Notes: generated by a model not told the origin, from the letters alone. A stretch of DNA of 64,000 nt from JAYYZW01 sp965217605 (GCA_965217605.1 CBDCJB010000001.1:496001-560000); one strand, 5' to 3'. Shown: positions 51,350 through 60,699, numbered from the stretch's first letter. Numbers and translations: made by a program.

Positions 51350-52090
51350 CTAGAGACGGACAATGCGCCCGTGGCCGTGCCGACTGCGAGGCCCGAGCAA
51401 TTCGACGAATGTCGGTGCTGCGGTGTCCGGTAGCGGAAACGACTCGGCGTCGCTTGCCGGGAACGCGGTCAGGCGCAGACCGGTTCGCAACGGTTGGGGC
51501 ATGACGCCGTGAACGCGGAGCTTCGGATGTGCTTCATACTCGTCGATAAGGATCTCCAGCATACTGCGCAAGGCTGATTTGGACGCGCCGTACGCGCCCC
51601 AGTGGGCGCGCCCCGATTCACCCTCCGGCGCCAGGGTGAATACCAGCGCCGCATCGTCGGCGCGGCCGAGCAGCGGTAAACCCATTTGCAACAGCAAAAA
51701 CACGCTGTGAACGTTCACCTGGAACACACGCGCCCAGGGCATGGGATCGTAGCTTGCCAGCGGCGCGAGTTCGCCTAGTATGGCTGCGTTGGCGACCACC
51801 CCGTCGAGGCGGCCGAACTGTGCGTCGATACGCTCGCCTACGGTTGAGAAATCATCTCGGGTCGCACCCGCCAGATCGATGGGCAGGATCACCGGTGACG
51901 GCCGGCCGGCGGCTTCGATCTCAGCGGCGACGCTTTCGAGCGCCGCAGCGTCGCGCGCGCAGATCAACACGGTCGCGCCAGCCGCGGCGCACGCGGTCGC
52001 GACGGCCCGGCCGAGTCCACGGCTCGCGCCCGTGATCAGGATCACCCGCCCGCCGAGTTCACCCCCATCCGGATCAACCATTAGCTCCAT
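51350..52090 (-). CDS. YciK-like short-chain dehydrogenase
   Basis: A 246-residue SDR. ILITGASRGLGRAVATA is at residues 17-33, VVANAAILGEL near 100 is the NAAG-type motif, and WGAYGASKSALRSML gives the catalytic Tyr-Lys. The weak serine region (FTLAPEGESGRA, where SDRs usually have a Ser on this strand) resembles YciK, in which TS-x-x-G-R precedes the tyrosine. The ATG at 52090 overlaps the nadB stop (TAATG), so it is co-translated with nadB. Substrate unknown. Confidence 0.82.
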   Translation of the reverse strand: MELMVDPDGGELGGRVILITGASRGLGRAVATACAAAGATVLICARDAAALESVAAEIEAAGRPSPVILPIDLAGATRDDFSTVGERIDAQFGRLDGVVANAAILGELAPLASYDPMPWARVFQVNVHSVFLLLQMGLPLLGRADDAALVFTLAPEGESGRAHWGAYGASKSALRSMLEILIDEYEAHPKLRVHGVMPQPLRTGLRLTAFPASDAESFPLPDTAAPTFVELLGPRSRHGHGRIVRL

Positions 52091-53700
52091 TAGCTGAAGT
52101 CCCCGGCGCGCAGGATCGTGTCGCGGCGGTAATTCGTATCGTCGAGCGCGGGAAAATCCATGGTGTAGTGCAATCCGCGGCTTTCGCGGCGCTTCAACGC
52201 CGAACGGATGATGAGTTCCGCGACCTGCACCAGGTTACGCAGTTCGATTAGATCGCCCGTAATGCGAAAATTGCCGTAAAACTCGCTGATTTCAGCATGC
52301 AGTAGATCCACGCGACGGCGGGCGCGTTGCAGCCGTTTACTGGTGCGCACAATACCGACGTAATCCCACATCAAGCGCCGCAACTCGTCCCAATTATGGG
52401 CGACGACGATCTCCTCATCAGCGTCGGTTACCTGGCTTTCGTCCCAATCCGGAATGTCGTTCAACAGGTCGAGCGCGTCGATGCTCGACAGAATGGCCTC
52501 CGCCGCAGACTCCGCGATGACGAGACATTCCAACAGCGAATTGCTCGCCATACGATTGGCGCCGTGCAGTCCCGAACTTGCAACCTCACCAACCGCATAC
52601 AGTCCCGGTAAGGATGTTCTTCCGTGGATGTCGGTGACGACACCCCCGCACAGATAGTGCGTGGCGGGTACCACAGGGATCGGATCACTCGTGATGTCGA
52701 TGCCGTAGCGCTTGCACTGTTCGTAAACGTTGGGAAAGTGCTCGACGATAAAATCCTTTGGCTTGTGTCGTATATCCAAATAAACGCAATCGAGGCCCAG
52801 GCGCTTCATCTCATGGTCGATAGCCCGCGCGACGATATCGCGCGAAGCGAGTTCCGCGCGCTCATCGAACTTCGGCATGAATCGGTCGCCCGAATCAAGA
52901 ATCAGATGACCGTCTTCGCCGCGCAGCGCTTCGGTCAATAGAAACGTTTTGGCGTGGGGATGATAGAGACAAGTTGGGTGGAACTGGACGAATTCCATGT
53001 TTGCGATCGCGCAACCGGCCCGCCATGCCATGCCGATGCCGTCGCCGGTTGCGACGTCTGGATTGCTCGTATACAGATAGACCTTGCCAGCGCCGCCGGA
53101 CGCGAGTACGGCGCAACGCGCCCGGATAGTTTTGACCCTGTCGCCGTCCAAATCGAGGACGTACGCGCCGGCGCACCGATCCGGTATTCGCCCGAGTTTG
53201 GCGGAGTTGATCAAATCGACCGCCATATGGCGCTCTAGAACGGTGATGTTCGGGTTTCCCCGGACTCGCTCCACCAGTGTTTGCTCGATTGCCCGCCCGG
53301 TCGCGTCGGCGGCGTGAATGACGCGGCGATGGCTGTGGCCGCCTTCGCCCGTTAGGTGGAACTCCTGCGCGCCCGACCGGGACACCCGGGTCGTAAACGG
53401 CACACCTTGCGAAATCAGCCACTCCACCCGCCGGCGTCCATGGCTTACGATGTAGTCGACGGTGTCCCGGTGACACAGGCCGGCGCCCGCAGCGAGCGTA
53501 TCTTCGATGTGAGACTCAATGGAATCGCCGTGATCGAAGACTGCCGATACGCCGCCTTGTGCGTAGTAGGTCGCGCTTTCACTGATCTCGTTCTTCGTGA
53601 GCACCACGACCCTGAGTCGCTCCGCCAGCGCCAGCGCGAGGCTCAGACCGGCAGCGCCGCTGCCGATGATAAGGACATCATGTGAATCGAGTTCACGCAT
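52090..53700 (-). CDS. nadB: L-aspartate oxidase
   Basis: A 536-residue FAD enzyme of the succinate dehydrogenase/fumarate reductase flavoprotein family. DVLIIGSGAAGLSLALALA at the start binds FAD. SHRRVIHAADATGRAIEQ and FVQFHPTCLYHP are family marks, and the CGGVVTDIHGRTSLPGLYA segment near 360 follows. It oxidises aspartate to iminoaspartate, the first step of NAD synthesis. The ATG at 53700 (MRELDSHDVLIIG) matches the E. coli start better than upstream codons. It faces rpoE across 193 bp, a conserved gammaproteobacterial arrangement. Confidence 0.94.
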   Translation of the reverse strand: MRELDSHDVLIIGSGAAGLSLALALAERLRVVVLTKNEISESATYYAQGGVSAVFDHGDSIESHIEDTLAAGAGLCHRDTVDYIVSHGRRRVEWLISQGVPFTTRVSRSGAQEFHLTGEGGHSHRRVIHAADATGRAIEQTLVERVRGNPNITVLERHMAVDLINSAKLGRIPDRCAGAYVLDLDGDRVKTIRARCAVLASGGAGKVYLYTSNPDVATGDGIGMAWRAGCAIANMEFVQFHPTCLYHPHAKTFLLTEALRGEDGHLILDSGDRFMPKFDERAELASRDIVARAIDHEMKRLGLDCVYLDIRHKPKDFIVEHFPNVYEQCKRYGIDITSDPIPVVPATHYLCGGVVTDIHGRTSLPGLYAVGEVASSGLHGANRMASNSLLECLVIAESAAEAILSSIDALDLLNDIPDWDESQVTDADEEIVVAHNWDELRRLMWDYVGIVRTSKRLQRARRRVDLLHAEISEFYGNFRITGDLIELRNLVQVAELIIRSALKRRESRGLHYTMDFPALDDTNYRRDTILRAGDFS

Positions 53701-53814
53701 TAGTTGAGTTTGTGAAGACTCGCCACGACGACTTCGAGCGAGTCCGTCCATCACGCGAACTCGCAATCCGGGCTTGATATACTTCGCGGATTATTTCAAC
53801 GATCCACCCGTCCC

Positions 53815-53841
53815 GAACTAAATCGCCGGCAAGTGGTCTAC
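53815..53841 (+). promoter_or_regulatory. sigma-E-type promoter of rpoE
   Basis: GAACTA (53815-53820), 16 bases, then TCTAC (53837-53841) closely matches the sigma-E consensus GAACTT-N16-TCTGA. It is about 50 bases before the rpoE start. This is the expected autoregulated promoter of the sigma-E operon. Confidence 0.65.
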
Positions 53842-53893
53842 GCCTTTAGTTGATTGTCCGGCGCCGTTGCCATGATACAGGGATAGAGCCGCG

Positions 53894-54472
53894 ATGGGCG
53901 ACAGCAACCCAGACAACGAATTAGTAACGAGAGTGCAGCAGGGTGAGAAAGCAGCCTTTGATCTACTGGTTCTCAAGTATCAGCATCGGATCGTGAAATT
54001 GGTGTCCCGATACGTACGCGAACCAGCAGACGCCCTGGACGTTTCTCAGGAAGCATTCCTCAAAGCATATCGAGCGTTACCGAAATTCAGAGGAGACAGC
54101 GCGTTTTATACCTGGCTGTACCGGATTGCGATAAATACCGCGAAAAACCACCTGGTGTCCCTATCGCGACGACCGACCGAGGTCGACCTTGAGAATGAGA
54201 ACGGTGAGCAAATAGAGCTAGAGGAACTGCAGAAGACTATAGAGTCACCAGAGCGTCTGCTGCTGACGAACGAGATCAAGGATACGGTATTCGACACGAT
54301 CGAACGCCTGCCGGACGATCTCAGAACGGCGATAACGCTACGTGAAGTCGAAGGCATGAGCTATGAAGAGATTGCTGCGGCGATGGATTGTCCGATCGGT
54401 ACGGTGCGTTCACGGATCTTCAGGGCGCGTGAAGCGATCGATGTGCGTTTGAAACCGCTCCTCGAACACTGA
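53894..54472 (+). CDS. rpoE: RNA polymerase sigma-E factor
   Basis: A 192-residue ECF sigma factor. Region 2 is VLKYQHRIVKLVSRYV, then DVSQEAFLKAYRALPKFRGD. Region 4 is LPDDLRTAITLREVEGMSYEEIAAAM, split by a short turn, followed by CPIGTVRSRIFRAREAI, which binds the -35 box. It directs the envelope-stress response. Its own consensus promoter is seen upstream, and its anti-sigma factor RseA and the regulator RseB are encoded next, with the periplasmic protease MucD after them. Confidence 0.96.
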   Translation: MGDSNPDNELVTRVQQGEKAAFDLLVLKYQHRIVKLVSRYVREPADALDVSQEAFLKAYRALPKFRGDSAFYTWLYRIAINTAKNHLVSLSRRPTEVDLENENGEQIELEELQKTIESPERLLLTNEIKDTVFDTIERLPDDLRTAITLREVEGMSYEEIAAAMDCPIGTVRSRIFRAREAIDVRLKPLLEH

Positions 54473-54535
54473 TAAGGCTTGAACATTTATCGTCAAATAA
54501 CATTAGAAAGTACGTTTTAAATAGGTGCGACGAAC

Positions 54536-55072
54536 ATGAGTCAGGAACAAATCTCTGCATTTGTAGATGGTGAATCCGCCAGCGACGAGGTCGGTGAAGT
54601 TATCGACACGCTGACACGGGATCCGGAGTTCCGCGGCGCCTGGAGCCGCTACCATTTGATCGGCGAGGTACTTCGCGCCGAAGGCCTGCCGGGGGGTAAG
54701 GCATCGGAAACGGCCGCCGCGCACGATGCGTCGAACGTGGTATCCATGCCGGCAAAACGCAACGCGCTGGCGCCCATCGCGGGATTGGCGATCGCGGCGT
54801 CGGTTGCGGCGCTCGCAATAACGCTGGCCCTGCGACCTGTGCACGATTCCGGGCAATCCGAATTTCAGGTCGCCGAGTCCGTCCCCGCGCAGACGCTGGC
54901 GCCCCCTCCCATCAATTCGATTCAATCGCCAACCAGTCCGGTCGTGGTGCCGGTAGGCGAGTACGACCAACGATTGAACGGATACCTCGTTAATTTCAAT
55001 GAGCAACGAACGCGACTCGGTGTTCCCGGCGTTCATCCCTATGTACGTATTGTCGGTTTTGAAGCCGAGTAG
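54536..55072 (+). CDS. rseA: anti-sigma-E factor RseA
   Basis: A 178-residue single-pass membrane protein. The N-terminal sigma-binding domain (MSQEQISAFVDGESASDE, then WSRYHLIGEVLR) is cytoplasmic. The membrane helix is at about residues 80-100 (LAPIAGLAIAASVAALAITL), and the periplasmic tail follows. It holds sigma-E until cleaved by DegS and RseP under envelope stress. The end of the gene is just before rseB. Confidence 0.93.
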   Translation: MSQEQISAFVDGESASDEVGEVIDTLTRDPEFRGAWSRYHLIGEVLRAEGLPGGKASETAAAHDASNVVSMPAKRNALAPIAGLAIAASVAALAITLALRPVHDSGQSEFQVAESVPAQTLAPPPINSIQSPTSPVVVPVGEYDQRLNGYLVNFNEQRTRLGVPGVHPYVRIVGFEAE

Positions 55073-55076
55073 CGCC

Positions 55077-56039
55077 ATGCGTGCAATCGTCGCGTACTTA
55101 GCGCTGTTGGTCGTGTACTCCGCACACGCCGCCGACTCGGCGCATGCGTTGCTGCAAACCATGCGCGACGCGACGCGGCAACTCAATTACGAAGGCGTAT
55201 TCGTCTACATGCGTGGTACGCAAATAGACAGCATGCGCCTCGTGCACAAATACGACGGTGGCGTCGAGATGGAACGGATGATTTCCTTGTCCGGCCCCGC
55301 CCGCGAAGTGATCAGGGACGGTACGCTCGTCACCTGCCTTTTCGCCGACGATCAGGAAGCGATGGTCGAGAAGAATCCGCCGCGGGACATTATCAACATT
55401 GGATTCTCGGCCCCTGTTGAGAAACTCGTATCCAGTTATAACTTCGCTATCGAGGGCGCGGACCGGGTCGCTGGACGCAGCGCCACGGTGGTCGGCGTGA
55501 TGCCGGAGGGAGACGATCGCTACGGCTATAAGCTCTGGATCGATCACGATTCCAAACTGCTGTTGAAATCACTGATCCTCGGGCGCGGCGGGCGTACCCT
55601 TGAACAAGTCCAATTTACGCATATCAGTATTCTCGATGACATAGCCCCCGAACGCCTGCACCCCGAGATCGGTGGCAGCGGGTTCACCTGGCGTACGGAT
55701 CCCGATGGCGAGAACAACGGCGCCGCCCCACCGTCGGAATCGGCGTGGCGGGTGCGGTGGCTGCCGTCGGGTTTCGAGCTCAAAGAAAGCAACATTCAGA
55801 GTATGGTCACGAGCCACATGCCGGTAAGCCACCTGGTTTTTTCCGATGGTTTGGCCATGGTGTCCGTGTTCGTCGAAGAATTACTGGACGGTGACCAAGC
55901 GCTGCAAGGCTTTTCGTCGCGTGGTGCCGTAAACGCATTCAGCCGCGTCGCCAATGATCACCAGATCACCGTCGTTGGCGACGTTCCGCTGCCTACGATC
56001 AAACAAATCGCAACCTCGGTCGCGAAGGTCGACAATTGA
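55077..56039 (+). CDS. rseB: sigma-E regulatory protein RseB (MucB)
   Basis: A 320-residue periplasmic protein with a signal peptide (MRAIVAYLALLVVYSAHA, cleavage near residue 18). The large LolA-like domain starts ALLQTMRDATRQLNYEGVFV, and the small C-terminal domain starts near WRVRWLPSGFELKES. RseB binds RseA and mislocalised lipoproteins or LPS, protecting RseA from DegS. The ATG at 55077 lies four bases after the rseA stop; a longer upstream frame overlaps rseA and is rejected. Confidence 0.94.
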   Translation: MRAIVAYLALLVVYSAHAADSAHALLQTMRDATRQLNYEGVFVYMRGTQIDSMRLVHKYDGGVEMERMISLSGPAREVIRDGTLVTCLFADDQEAMVEKNPPRDIINIGFSAPVEKLVSSYNFAIEGADRVAGRSATVVGVMPEGDDRYGYKLWIDHDSKLLLKSLILGRGGRTLEQVQFTHISILDDIAPERLHPEIGGSGFTWRTDPDGENNGAAPPSESAWRVRWLPSGFELKESNIQSMVTSHMPVSHLVFSDGLAMVSVFVEELLDGDQALQGFSSRGAVNAFSRVANDHQITVVGDVPLPTIKQIATSVAKVDN

Positions 56040-56046
56040 GGAAAAC

Positions 56047-57504
56047 ATGATGAAGACACTCAGCAACATCACGAAAGTCATAGTTTTGTGCGCGTTCACA
56101 GCGGCCGCGAGTGCCGCTGCAACGGGCGACAAATTGCCGGATTTCACCGAACTGGCGAGCAAAAACAGCCCGGCGGTGGTGAACATCAGCACGACGATCA
56201 AGCCGACGAAGATGGGACGTCGTGAAGGGCCTCCGGGTTTTTCTGTACCGGACATGCCTGAGGACGGCCCGTTATCCGATTTCCTGCGCCGCTTCTTCGG
56301 TGAGGAAGGTCCCGGTGGCGGATGGGGCGGTGGTGATCCGCGCTCGTCCTTGGGCTCCGGTTTCGTGATCTCTGAAGATGGTTACGTCATAACCAACTAC
56401 CATGTGGTTCGCAAAGCGGACGAGGTCATCGTCAGGATGTCCGACCGTAGCGAGTACCGTGCGCGGATCGTCGGTTCGGATCCACGTAGCGATATTGCCG
56501 TTCTGAAGATCGAGGCGGATGAGGAATTTCCGTACGTTACCGTAGCCGGCTCTGAGGAATTGGATGTCGGCGAATGGGTATTGGCGATCGGTTCGCCATT
56601 TGGATTCGATTATTCCGTAACTGCGGGAATCGTAAGCGCGAAAGGCCGCAGCCTGCCCAATGAAAATTACGTACCCTTCATTCAAACCGACGTGGCTATC
56701 AACCCCGGTAACTCCGGTGGACCGCTGTTTAATCTCGACGGTGAAGTGGTGGGCGTAAATTCACAGATTTATAGCCGTACGGGCGGATTCATGGGGGTTT
56801 CGTTCGCGATCCCGATCCACGTCGTGTTAAACGTCTACGAACAACTTCGCGATAAGGGTACCGTCACTCGCGGATGGCTCGGCGTATTGATCCAGGACGT
56901 CACGCAGGAACTCGCAGAATCATTCAATATGGAGAGACCACAAGGGGCGCTGGTGTCGAAAGTTCTAGACGACAGCCCAGCTCAAAATGCGGGAATCGAA
57001 ACAGGCGATGTCATAGTCAGTTTCAACAAAGAGCCGATTGAGCGCTCGTCGGATCTTCCGCCGATCGTGGGAACGACTGTGGTCGGAGACAAGATTCCCG
57101 TTGAAGTCATTCGTAGCGGCGAGCAGCGTTCTCTCAGCGTCGAGATCGGCGAGCTGCCCGAAGACGATCCCGTCGTCGCCGAAGCGAGTCCTGCCCGTGG
57201 CGAATCGAAAGTCGATGAAAAGCTCAAGATCAGCGTTGCGGATCTCAACACACGGCAACGTGAACAGCTTCAAGTCGACGAGGGCGGCGTGTACGTAGTG
57301 GAGATTGAAGACGGCCCTGCCTACGACGCGGGTTTGCGCAAGGGTGACGTGATCCTTCAGATCAATAATCGGAAAGTAACCGGACAAAAGCAGTTCAATG
57401 AACTCGCCAAAGGTTTGGGTACGGGCAAAACCGTACCGATATTGATTCAACGTCAGGGCGGTCCGTTGTTTTTGGCGATGAAAGTTCCGAACAAGGATGG
57501 ATGA
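56047..57504 (+). CDS. mucD: periplasmic Do-type serine protease (MucD/DegP)
   Basis: A 485-residue HtrA-family protease with a signal peptide (about residues 1-25). The catalytic triad is His in NYHVVRKADEV, Asp in RSDIAVLKIEAD and Ser in NPGNSGGPLFN. Two PDZ domains follow (GWLGVLIQDVTQEL and VYVVEIEDGPAYDAGLRKGD). It degrades or refolds damaged periplasmic proteins and limits sigma-E signalling. Two ATGs (56047 and 56050) are possible starts; GAGGAAAAC is just upstream. The next gene overlaps its stop by eight bases. Confidence 0.94.
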   Translation: MMKTLSNITKVIVLCAFTAAASAAATGDKLPDFTELASKNSPAVVNISTTIKPTKMGRREGPPGFSVPDMPEDGPLSDFLRRFFGEEGPGGGWGGGDPRSSLGSGFVISEDGYVITNYHVVRKADEVIVRMSDRSEYRARIVGSDPRSDIAVLKIEADEEFPYVTVAGSEELDVGEWVLAIGSPFGFDYSVTAGIVSAKGRSLPNENYVPFIQTDVAINPGNSGGPLFNLDGEVVGVNSQIYSRTGGFMGVSFAIPIHVVLNVYEQLRDKGTVTRGWLGVLIQDVTQELAESFNMERPQGALVSKVLDDSPAQNAGIETGDVIVSFNKEPIERSSDLPPIVGTTVVGDKIPVEVIRSGEQRSLSVEIGELPEDDPVVAEASPARGESKVDEKLKISVADLNTRQREQLQVDEGGVYVVEIEDGPAYDAGLRKGDVILQINNRKVTGQKQFNELAKGLGTGKTVPILIQRQGGPLFLAMKVPNKDG

Positions 57505-57772
57505 GCCGGAGCCGGCGAGCGCGGGTGAGAAACTCACGTTTACCTTGCTGACCCGGCGCGAATGCCCGCTCTGTGACGAATTTCTCGGTGAGCTTGCGCG
57601 CTGGGACAAGTGGCGCCGGCGTTACACCTTGAAGGTTGTCGATATCGACACCAACCCGCACCTGGCGGAGCGATATGGCACGCGCGTGCCGGTTTTGATG
57701 CACGGCGAGATCGAGCTTTGCGTGAGCCATTTCAATGAACAATCCTTAAACGAATTCGTTTCTTCGGCGTGA
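57497..57772 (+). CDS. glutaredoxin-like (DUF836) protein
   Basis: A 91-residue thioredoxin-fold protein. The active site is RRECPLCDEF (Cys-x-x-Cys) with the cis-proline segment GTRVPVLMHGEIEL near residue 62. DUF836 proteins are small glutaredoxin-like reductases commonly encoded between mucD and lepA/lepB in Gammaproteobacteria. Here it is followed directly by lepB, with no lepA. Confidence 0.85.
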   Translation: MDEPEPASAGEKLTFTLLTRRECPLCDEFLGELARWDKWRRRYTLKVVDIDTNPHLAERYGTRVPVLMHGEIELCVSHFNEQSLNEFVSSA

Positions 57773-57856
57773 CGCCGGGTTGAGTGCCGCAGTGGCGAAC
57801 GGTGTTTGCCGGACCGGGGTGCGCTAGAATCGCGCTCTTTTCGCCGGTAAACCTTA

Positions 57857-58666
57857 GTGATCTGGGATTTCGCAGCCGTACTGACACTGCTGGTCGTCGT
57901 CAGCGGCTTGATCTGGGCTATTGATAGCGGCTTCTTCGCGTCAAAGCGCCTTAAGCGCAAAGGCGAATTGCCGGACGACGCCACCGACGAACAAGTCGCC
58001 GAATATTATCGGCTACCGGTCGTCGTCGATTACGCGCGCTCGTTCTTCCCGATATTCCTCATCGTGTTGCTGTTACGATCGTTCCTCGTCGAACCCTTTC
58101 GGATCCCGTCCGGCTCCATGGTTCCGACGCTACTGGTCGGTGATTTCATTCTGGTCAATAAATTTGTCTACGGCATCAGGATACCGGTCCTCTACAAGAA
58201 GATCATCGAGCTCGATTCGCCCAAACGCGGCGATGTCGTCGTTTTCCGTTATCCCTTGGATCCATCGACGCCGTTCATAAAACGGGTCGTAGGGCTGCCT
58301 GGTGACGTGGTGCGGTATCACAATAAGGCGCTGTTTATTAACGGTAAGCAGGCCCCTCATATTTCAGAAGGTACGTACGTTGGTGTACGATCAGCAACCG
58401 TGCATACGGGATCGAGGCTGTTCCGCGAGGAGCTAGGTGGTACCGACCACCACGTAATCTTGCGACCCACCGCTCAGACACTGAGCAGGGAATTCAAGGT
58501 TCCGCCCGGACATTACTTCGTTCTGGGCGACAATCGAGACAATAGCCGCGACTCTCGGTTTTGGGGTTATGTCCCCGACGAAAACCTGGTTGGAAGAGCG
58601 TTTTATATTTGGATGAACTGGGATAACGGGCCGAATCTAGGACGGATTGGTACGACTATTCATTAA
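57857..58666 (+). CDS. lepB: signal peptidase I
   Basis: A 269-residue leader peptidase with two N-terminal membrane helices (residues 4-22 and 62-78). The catalytic serine is in IPSGSMVPTLLVGD, and the catalytic lysine in TPFIKRVVGLPGD. GHYFVLGDNRDNSRDSR is the conserved C-terminal box. It removes signal peptides of exported proteins. It starts at GTG 57857 after an 84-bp gap that contains a TAGAAT-like -10 sequence. lepA, normally just upstream, is not present. Confidence 0.95.
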   Translation: MIWDFAAVLTLLVVVSGLIWAIDSGFFASKRLKRKGELPDDATDEQVAEYYRLPVVVDYARSFFPIFLIVLLLRSFLVEPFRIPSGSMVPTLLVGDFILVNKFVYGIRIPVLYKKIIELDSPKRGDVVVFRYPLDPSTPFIKRVVGLPGDVVRYHNKALFINGKQAPHISEGTYVGVRSATVHTGSRLFREELGGTDHHVILRPTAQTLSREFKVPPGHYFVLGDNRDNSRDSRFWGYVPDENLVGRAFYIWMNWDNGPNLGRIGTTIH

Positions 58667-58678
58667 CAGACGGAGGGG

Positions 58679-59086
58679 ATGATGATGAATCTGAAAAGGG
58701 ATCAGCGAGGCGTCTCCTTGGGCGGCCTGTTAACGTGGTGCGTTATCCTGGGTTTCACGGCGCTCATGCTCATGAAACTGTGGCCGATTTACAACGAGAA
58801 AATGAAAGTCGACCAGGCGATGGATAAACTGTCGACGAATCCCAACGGGCCACGCATGAACAAGAATGCGTTCGCAAAAGCGCTCATGCGGCAGTTCGAC
58901 GTCAACGACGTCGATACGTTTTCCACCGTCGAATTGCGTAAAACGCTTCAGGTCGGGCGCAAAAAGGGCACGAAGATCAAGATCGTGACGCTTGCTTACG
59001 AAATACGTGGGCCTTTTTTCGCTAACATGGATATCGTCATGAACTATAACAACGCCATCGAATTCGGACCTTCGAAAACGGATTGA
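58679..59086 (+). CDS. DUF4845 membrane-anchored protein
   Basis: A 135-residue protein with one membrane helix (about residues 13-34, RGVSLGGLLTWCVILGFTAL) and a soluble C-terminal domain. DUF4845 proteins are almost always encoded between lepB and rnc in Gammaproteobacteria, as here. The N-terminus, RDQRGVSLGGLL, resembles a type IV pilin-like start without a clear cleavage site. Function unknown. Confidence 0.85.
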   Translation: MMMNLKRDQRGVSLGGLLTWCVILGFTALMLMKLWPIYNEKMKVDQAMDKLSTNPNGPRMNKNAFAKALMRQFDVNDVDTFSTVELRKTLQVGRKKGTKIKIVTLAYEIRGPFFANMDIVMNYNNAIEFGPSKTD

Positions 59087-59132
59087 TGGCGACGCGTTCG
59101 GATAATAGCCACCGAGCTTAACCGCGACCCCT

Positions 59133-59774
59133 TTGGATTACGACTTCAACGACGCCAATTTGCGTATCCAGGCGCTGACACACCGTAGCGCAGGGTCCAA
59201 CCACAACGAACGACTCGAATTTCTTGGCGACGCCTTACTCGGCTCGATCATAGCCGAGTACCTATTCGAACATTTCCCGCGGGCCGACGAGGGTCAACTC
59301 ACGCGAACGCGGGCGTCGCTGGTGAACAGGGAAACGCTGGCCGAAGTCGCGCGAACGCTCGATCTCGGTGGCGCGCTCGTGCTCGGCGAGGGCGAACAAA
59401 GAAGTGGTGGGTGGCGGCGAGATTCGATCCTCGCAAATGCGCTGGAGGCACTGGTCGGGGCGGTCTACCTGGATGGCGGCATGGACGCATGCCAGCACAT
59501 GGTCGAAGTATGGTTTGCCGACAAGCTCACCGAGATCGATCCCGCTCGCGCCGCCAAGGATCCCAAGACAGCCTTGCAGGAGTTGTTGCAACGACAGCGC
59601 TACGATCTACCGCGCTATGAAACCACGGGTGTGTCCGGCCCGTCTCACGATCAGACGTTTACAGTGAGTTGTTATACCGATGCGCTGACCGAACCCGTTA
59701 TCGCCATCGGACGCAGCCGACGCAAAGCCGAACAAGCGGCTGCGCGCGCGGCTTTGAACCTGCTCAATAACTGA
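59133..59774 (+). CDS. rnc: ribonuclease III
   Basis: A 213-residue double-strand-specific RNase. The signature is NERLEFLGDALLGSIIAE with the metal-binding Glu and Asp. The second catalytic helix reads ILANALEALVGAVYLDGG, where the first position is usually Asp (ADxxEA) but is Asn here. The C-terminal dsRNA-binding domain runs from KTALQELLQRQRYDLPRY to the end. It processes rRNA and mRNA precursors. TTG 59133 is the only start in frame before a stop codon, making the protein about ten residues short at the N-terminus. Confidence 0.93.
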   Translation: MDYDFNDANLRIQALTHRSAGSNHNERLEFLGDALLGSIIAEYLFEHFPRADEGQLTRTRASLVNRETLAEVARTLDLGGALVLGEGEQRSGGWRRDSILANALEALVGAVYLDGGMDACQHMVEVWFADKLTEIDPARAAKDPKTALQELLQRQRYDLPRYETTGVSGPSHDQTFTVSCYTDALTEPVIAIGRSRRKAEQAAARAALNLLNN

Positions 59775-59779
59775 CGTTC

Positions 59780-60670
59780 ATGGCCGGGCGCTGTGGATTC
59801 GTTGCGATCGTCGGTAGACCCAATGTCGGCAAATCCACACTATTGAATCGAATCCTGGGCCAGAAGATCAGCATCACCTCGCGCAAACCGCAGACCACGC
59901 GGTATCAGATCATGGGTATAGACACAGACGATGACGCGCAGCTCATATTTCTTGACACACCGGGGTGGCAACGCCGACCTAAATCCGCGATCAACCGCCT
60001 GATGAACCGCCAGGTTAAACAAGCGCTTGCGGACGTCGACGTTGCGGTACAGGTAACCGATGCGCGCGGTTGGCACGACGACGATGACCTCGTCTATGCC
60101 ATGCTTACAGAGGGCAAGGTGCCGGCGCTGTTGGCGATGAACAAACACGATCTGCTCGGTTCGAAAGCAGAGCTGTTGCCGCAGATAGCCGGTCTCACCG
60201 CGGACAAATCGTTTAGCGCCATGATCCCAATCTGTGCGCACAGCGGGGACGGCCTGAAGGATCTGCGGCGCACCATCGTCGAACACGTACCGGAACGCGA
60301 TCCTGTGTTTCCGGATAATCAGCTAACCGATCGTCCGGAGCGGTTCCTTGCAGGAGAGATCATTCGCGAAAAGAGCCTGAACTATCTCGGTGATGAACTT
60401 CCGTACCACACCACGGTGGTCGTCGACGAATTTCTCGAATACGACGAGATCACCCATATTCATGCGACGGTATGGGTCGATCGGAACAGTCAAAAATCGA
60501 TCGTCATTGGCAAGGACGGCGCATTGATGAAGCGCATCTCGACCGACGCTCGACGCGATTTGGAACGGTTGCTGGGACGCAAGGTCTATCTCAAGACCTG
60601 GGTTAAGACCAAGCGTGGCTGGATGGATAATCCGGAAGCCCTGAACATGATCGGATTGACCGATTCCTGA
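59780..60670 (+). CDS. era: GTPase Era
   Basis: A 296-residue GTPase with a C-terminal KH domain. G1 is VGRPNVGKSTLLNR, G3 is FLDTPGWQRRPKS, and G4 is MNKHDLLG. The KH domain contains VIGKDGALMKRISTDARRDL. Era aids 16S rRNA maturation and 30S assembly. The ATG follows the rnc stop by five bases and recO follows era, the conserved rnc-era-recO order. Confidence 0.96.
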   Translation: MAGRCGFVAIVGRPNVGKSTLLNRILGQKISITSRKPQTTRYQIMGIDTDDDAQLIFLDTPGWQRRPKSAINRLMNRQVKQALADVDVAVQVTDARGWHDDDDLVYAMLTEGKVPALLAMNKHDLLGSKAELLPQIAGLTADKSFSAMIPICAHSGDGLKDLRRTIVEHVPERDPVFPDNQLTDRPERFLAGEIIREKSLNYLGDELPYHTTVVVDEFLEYDEITHIHATVWVDRNSQKSIVIGKDGALMKRISTDARRDLERLLGRKVYLKTWVKTKRGWMDNPEALNMIGLTDS

Positions 60671-60699
60671 ATTTTACCGGACGGGAAGCTTCGATCTCC

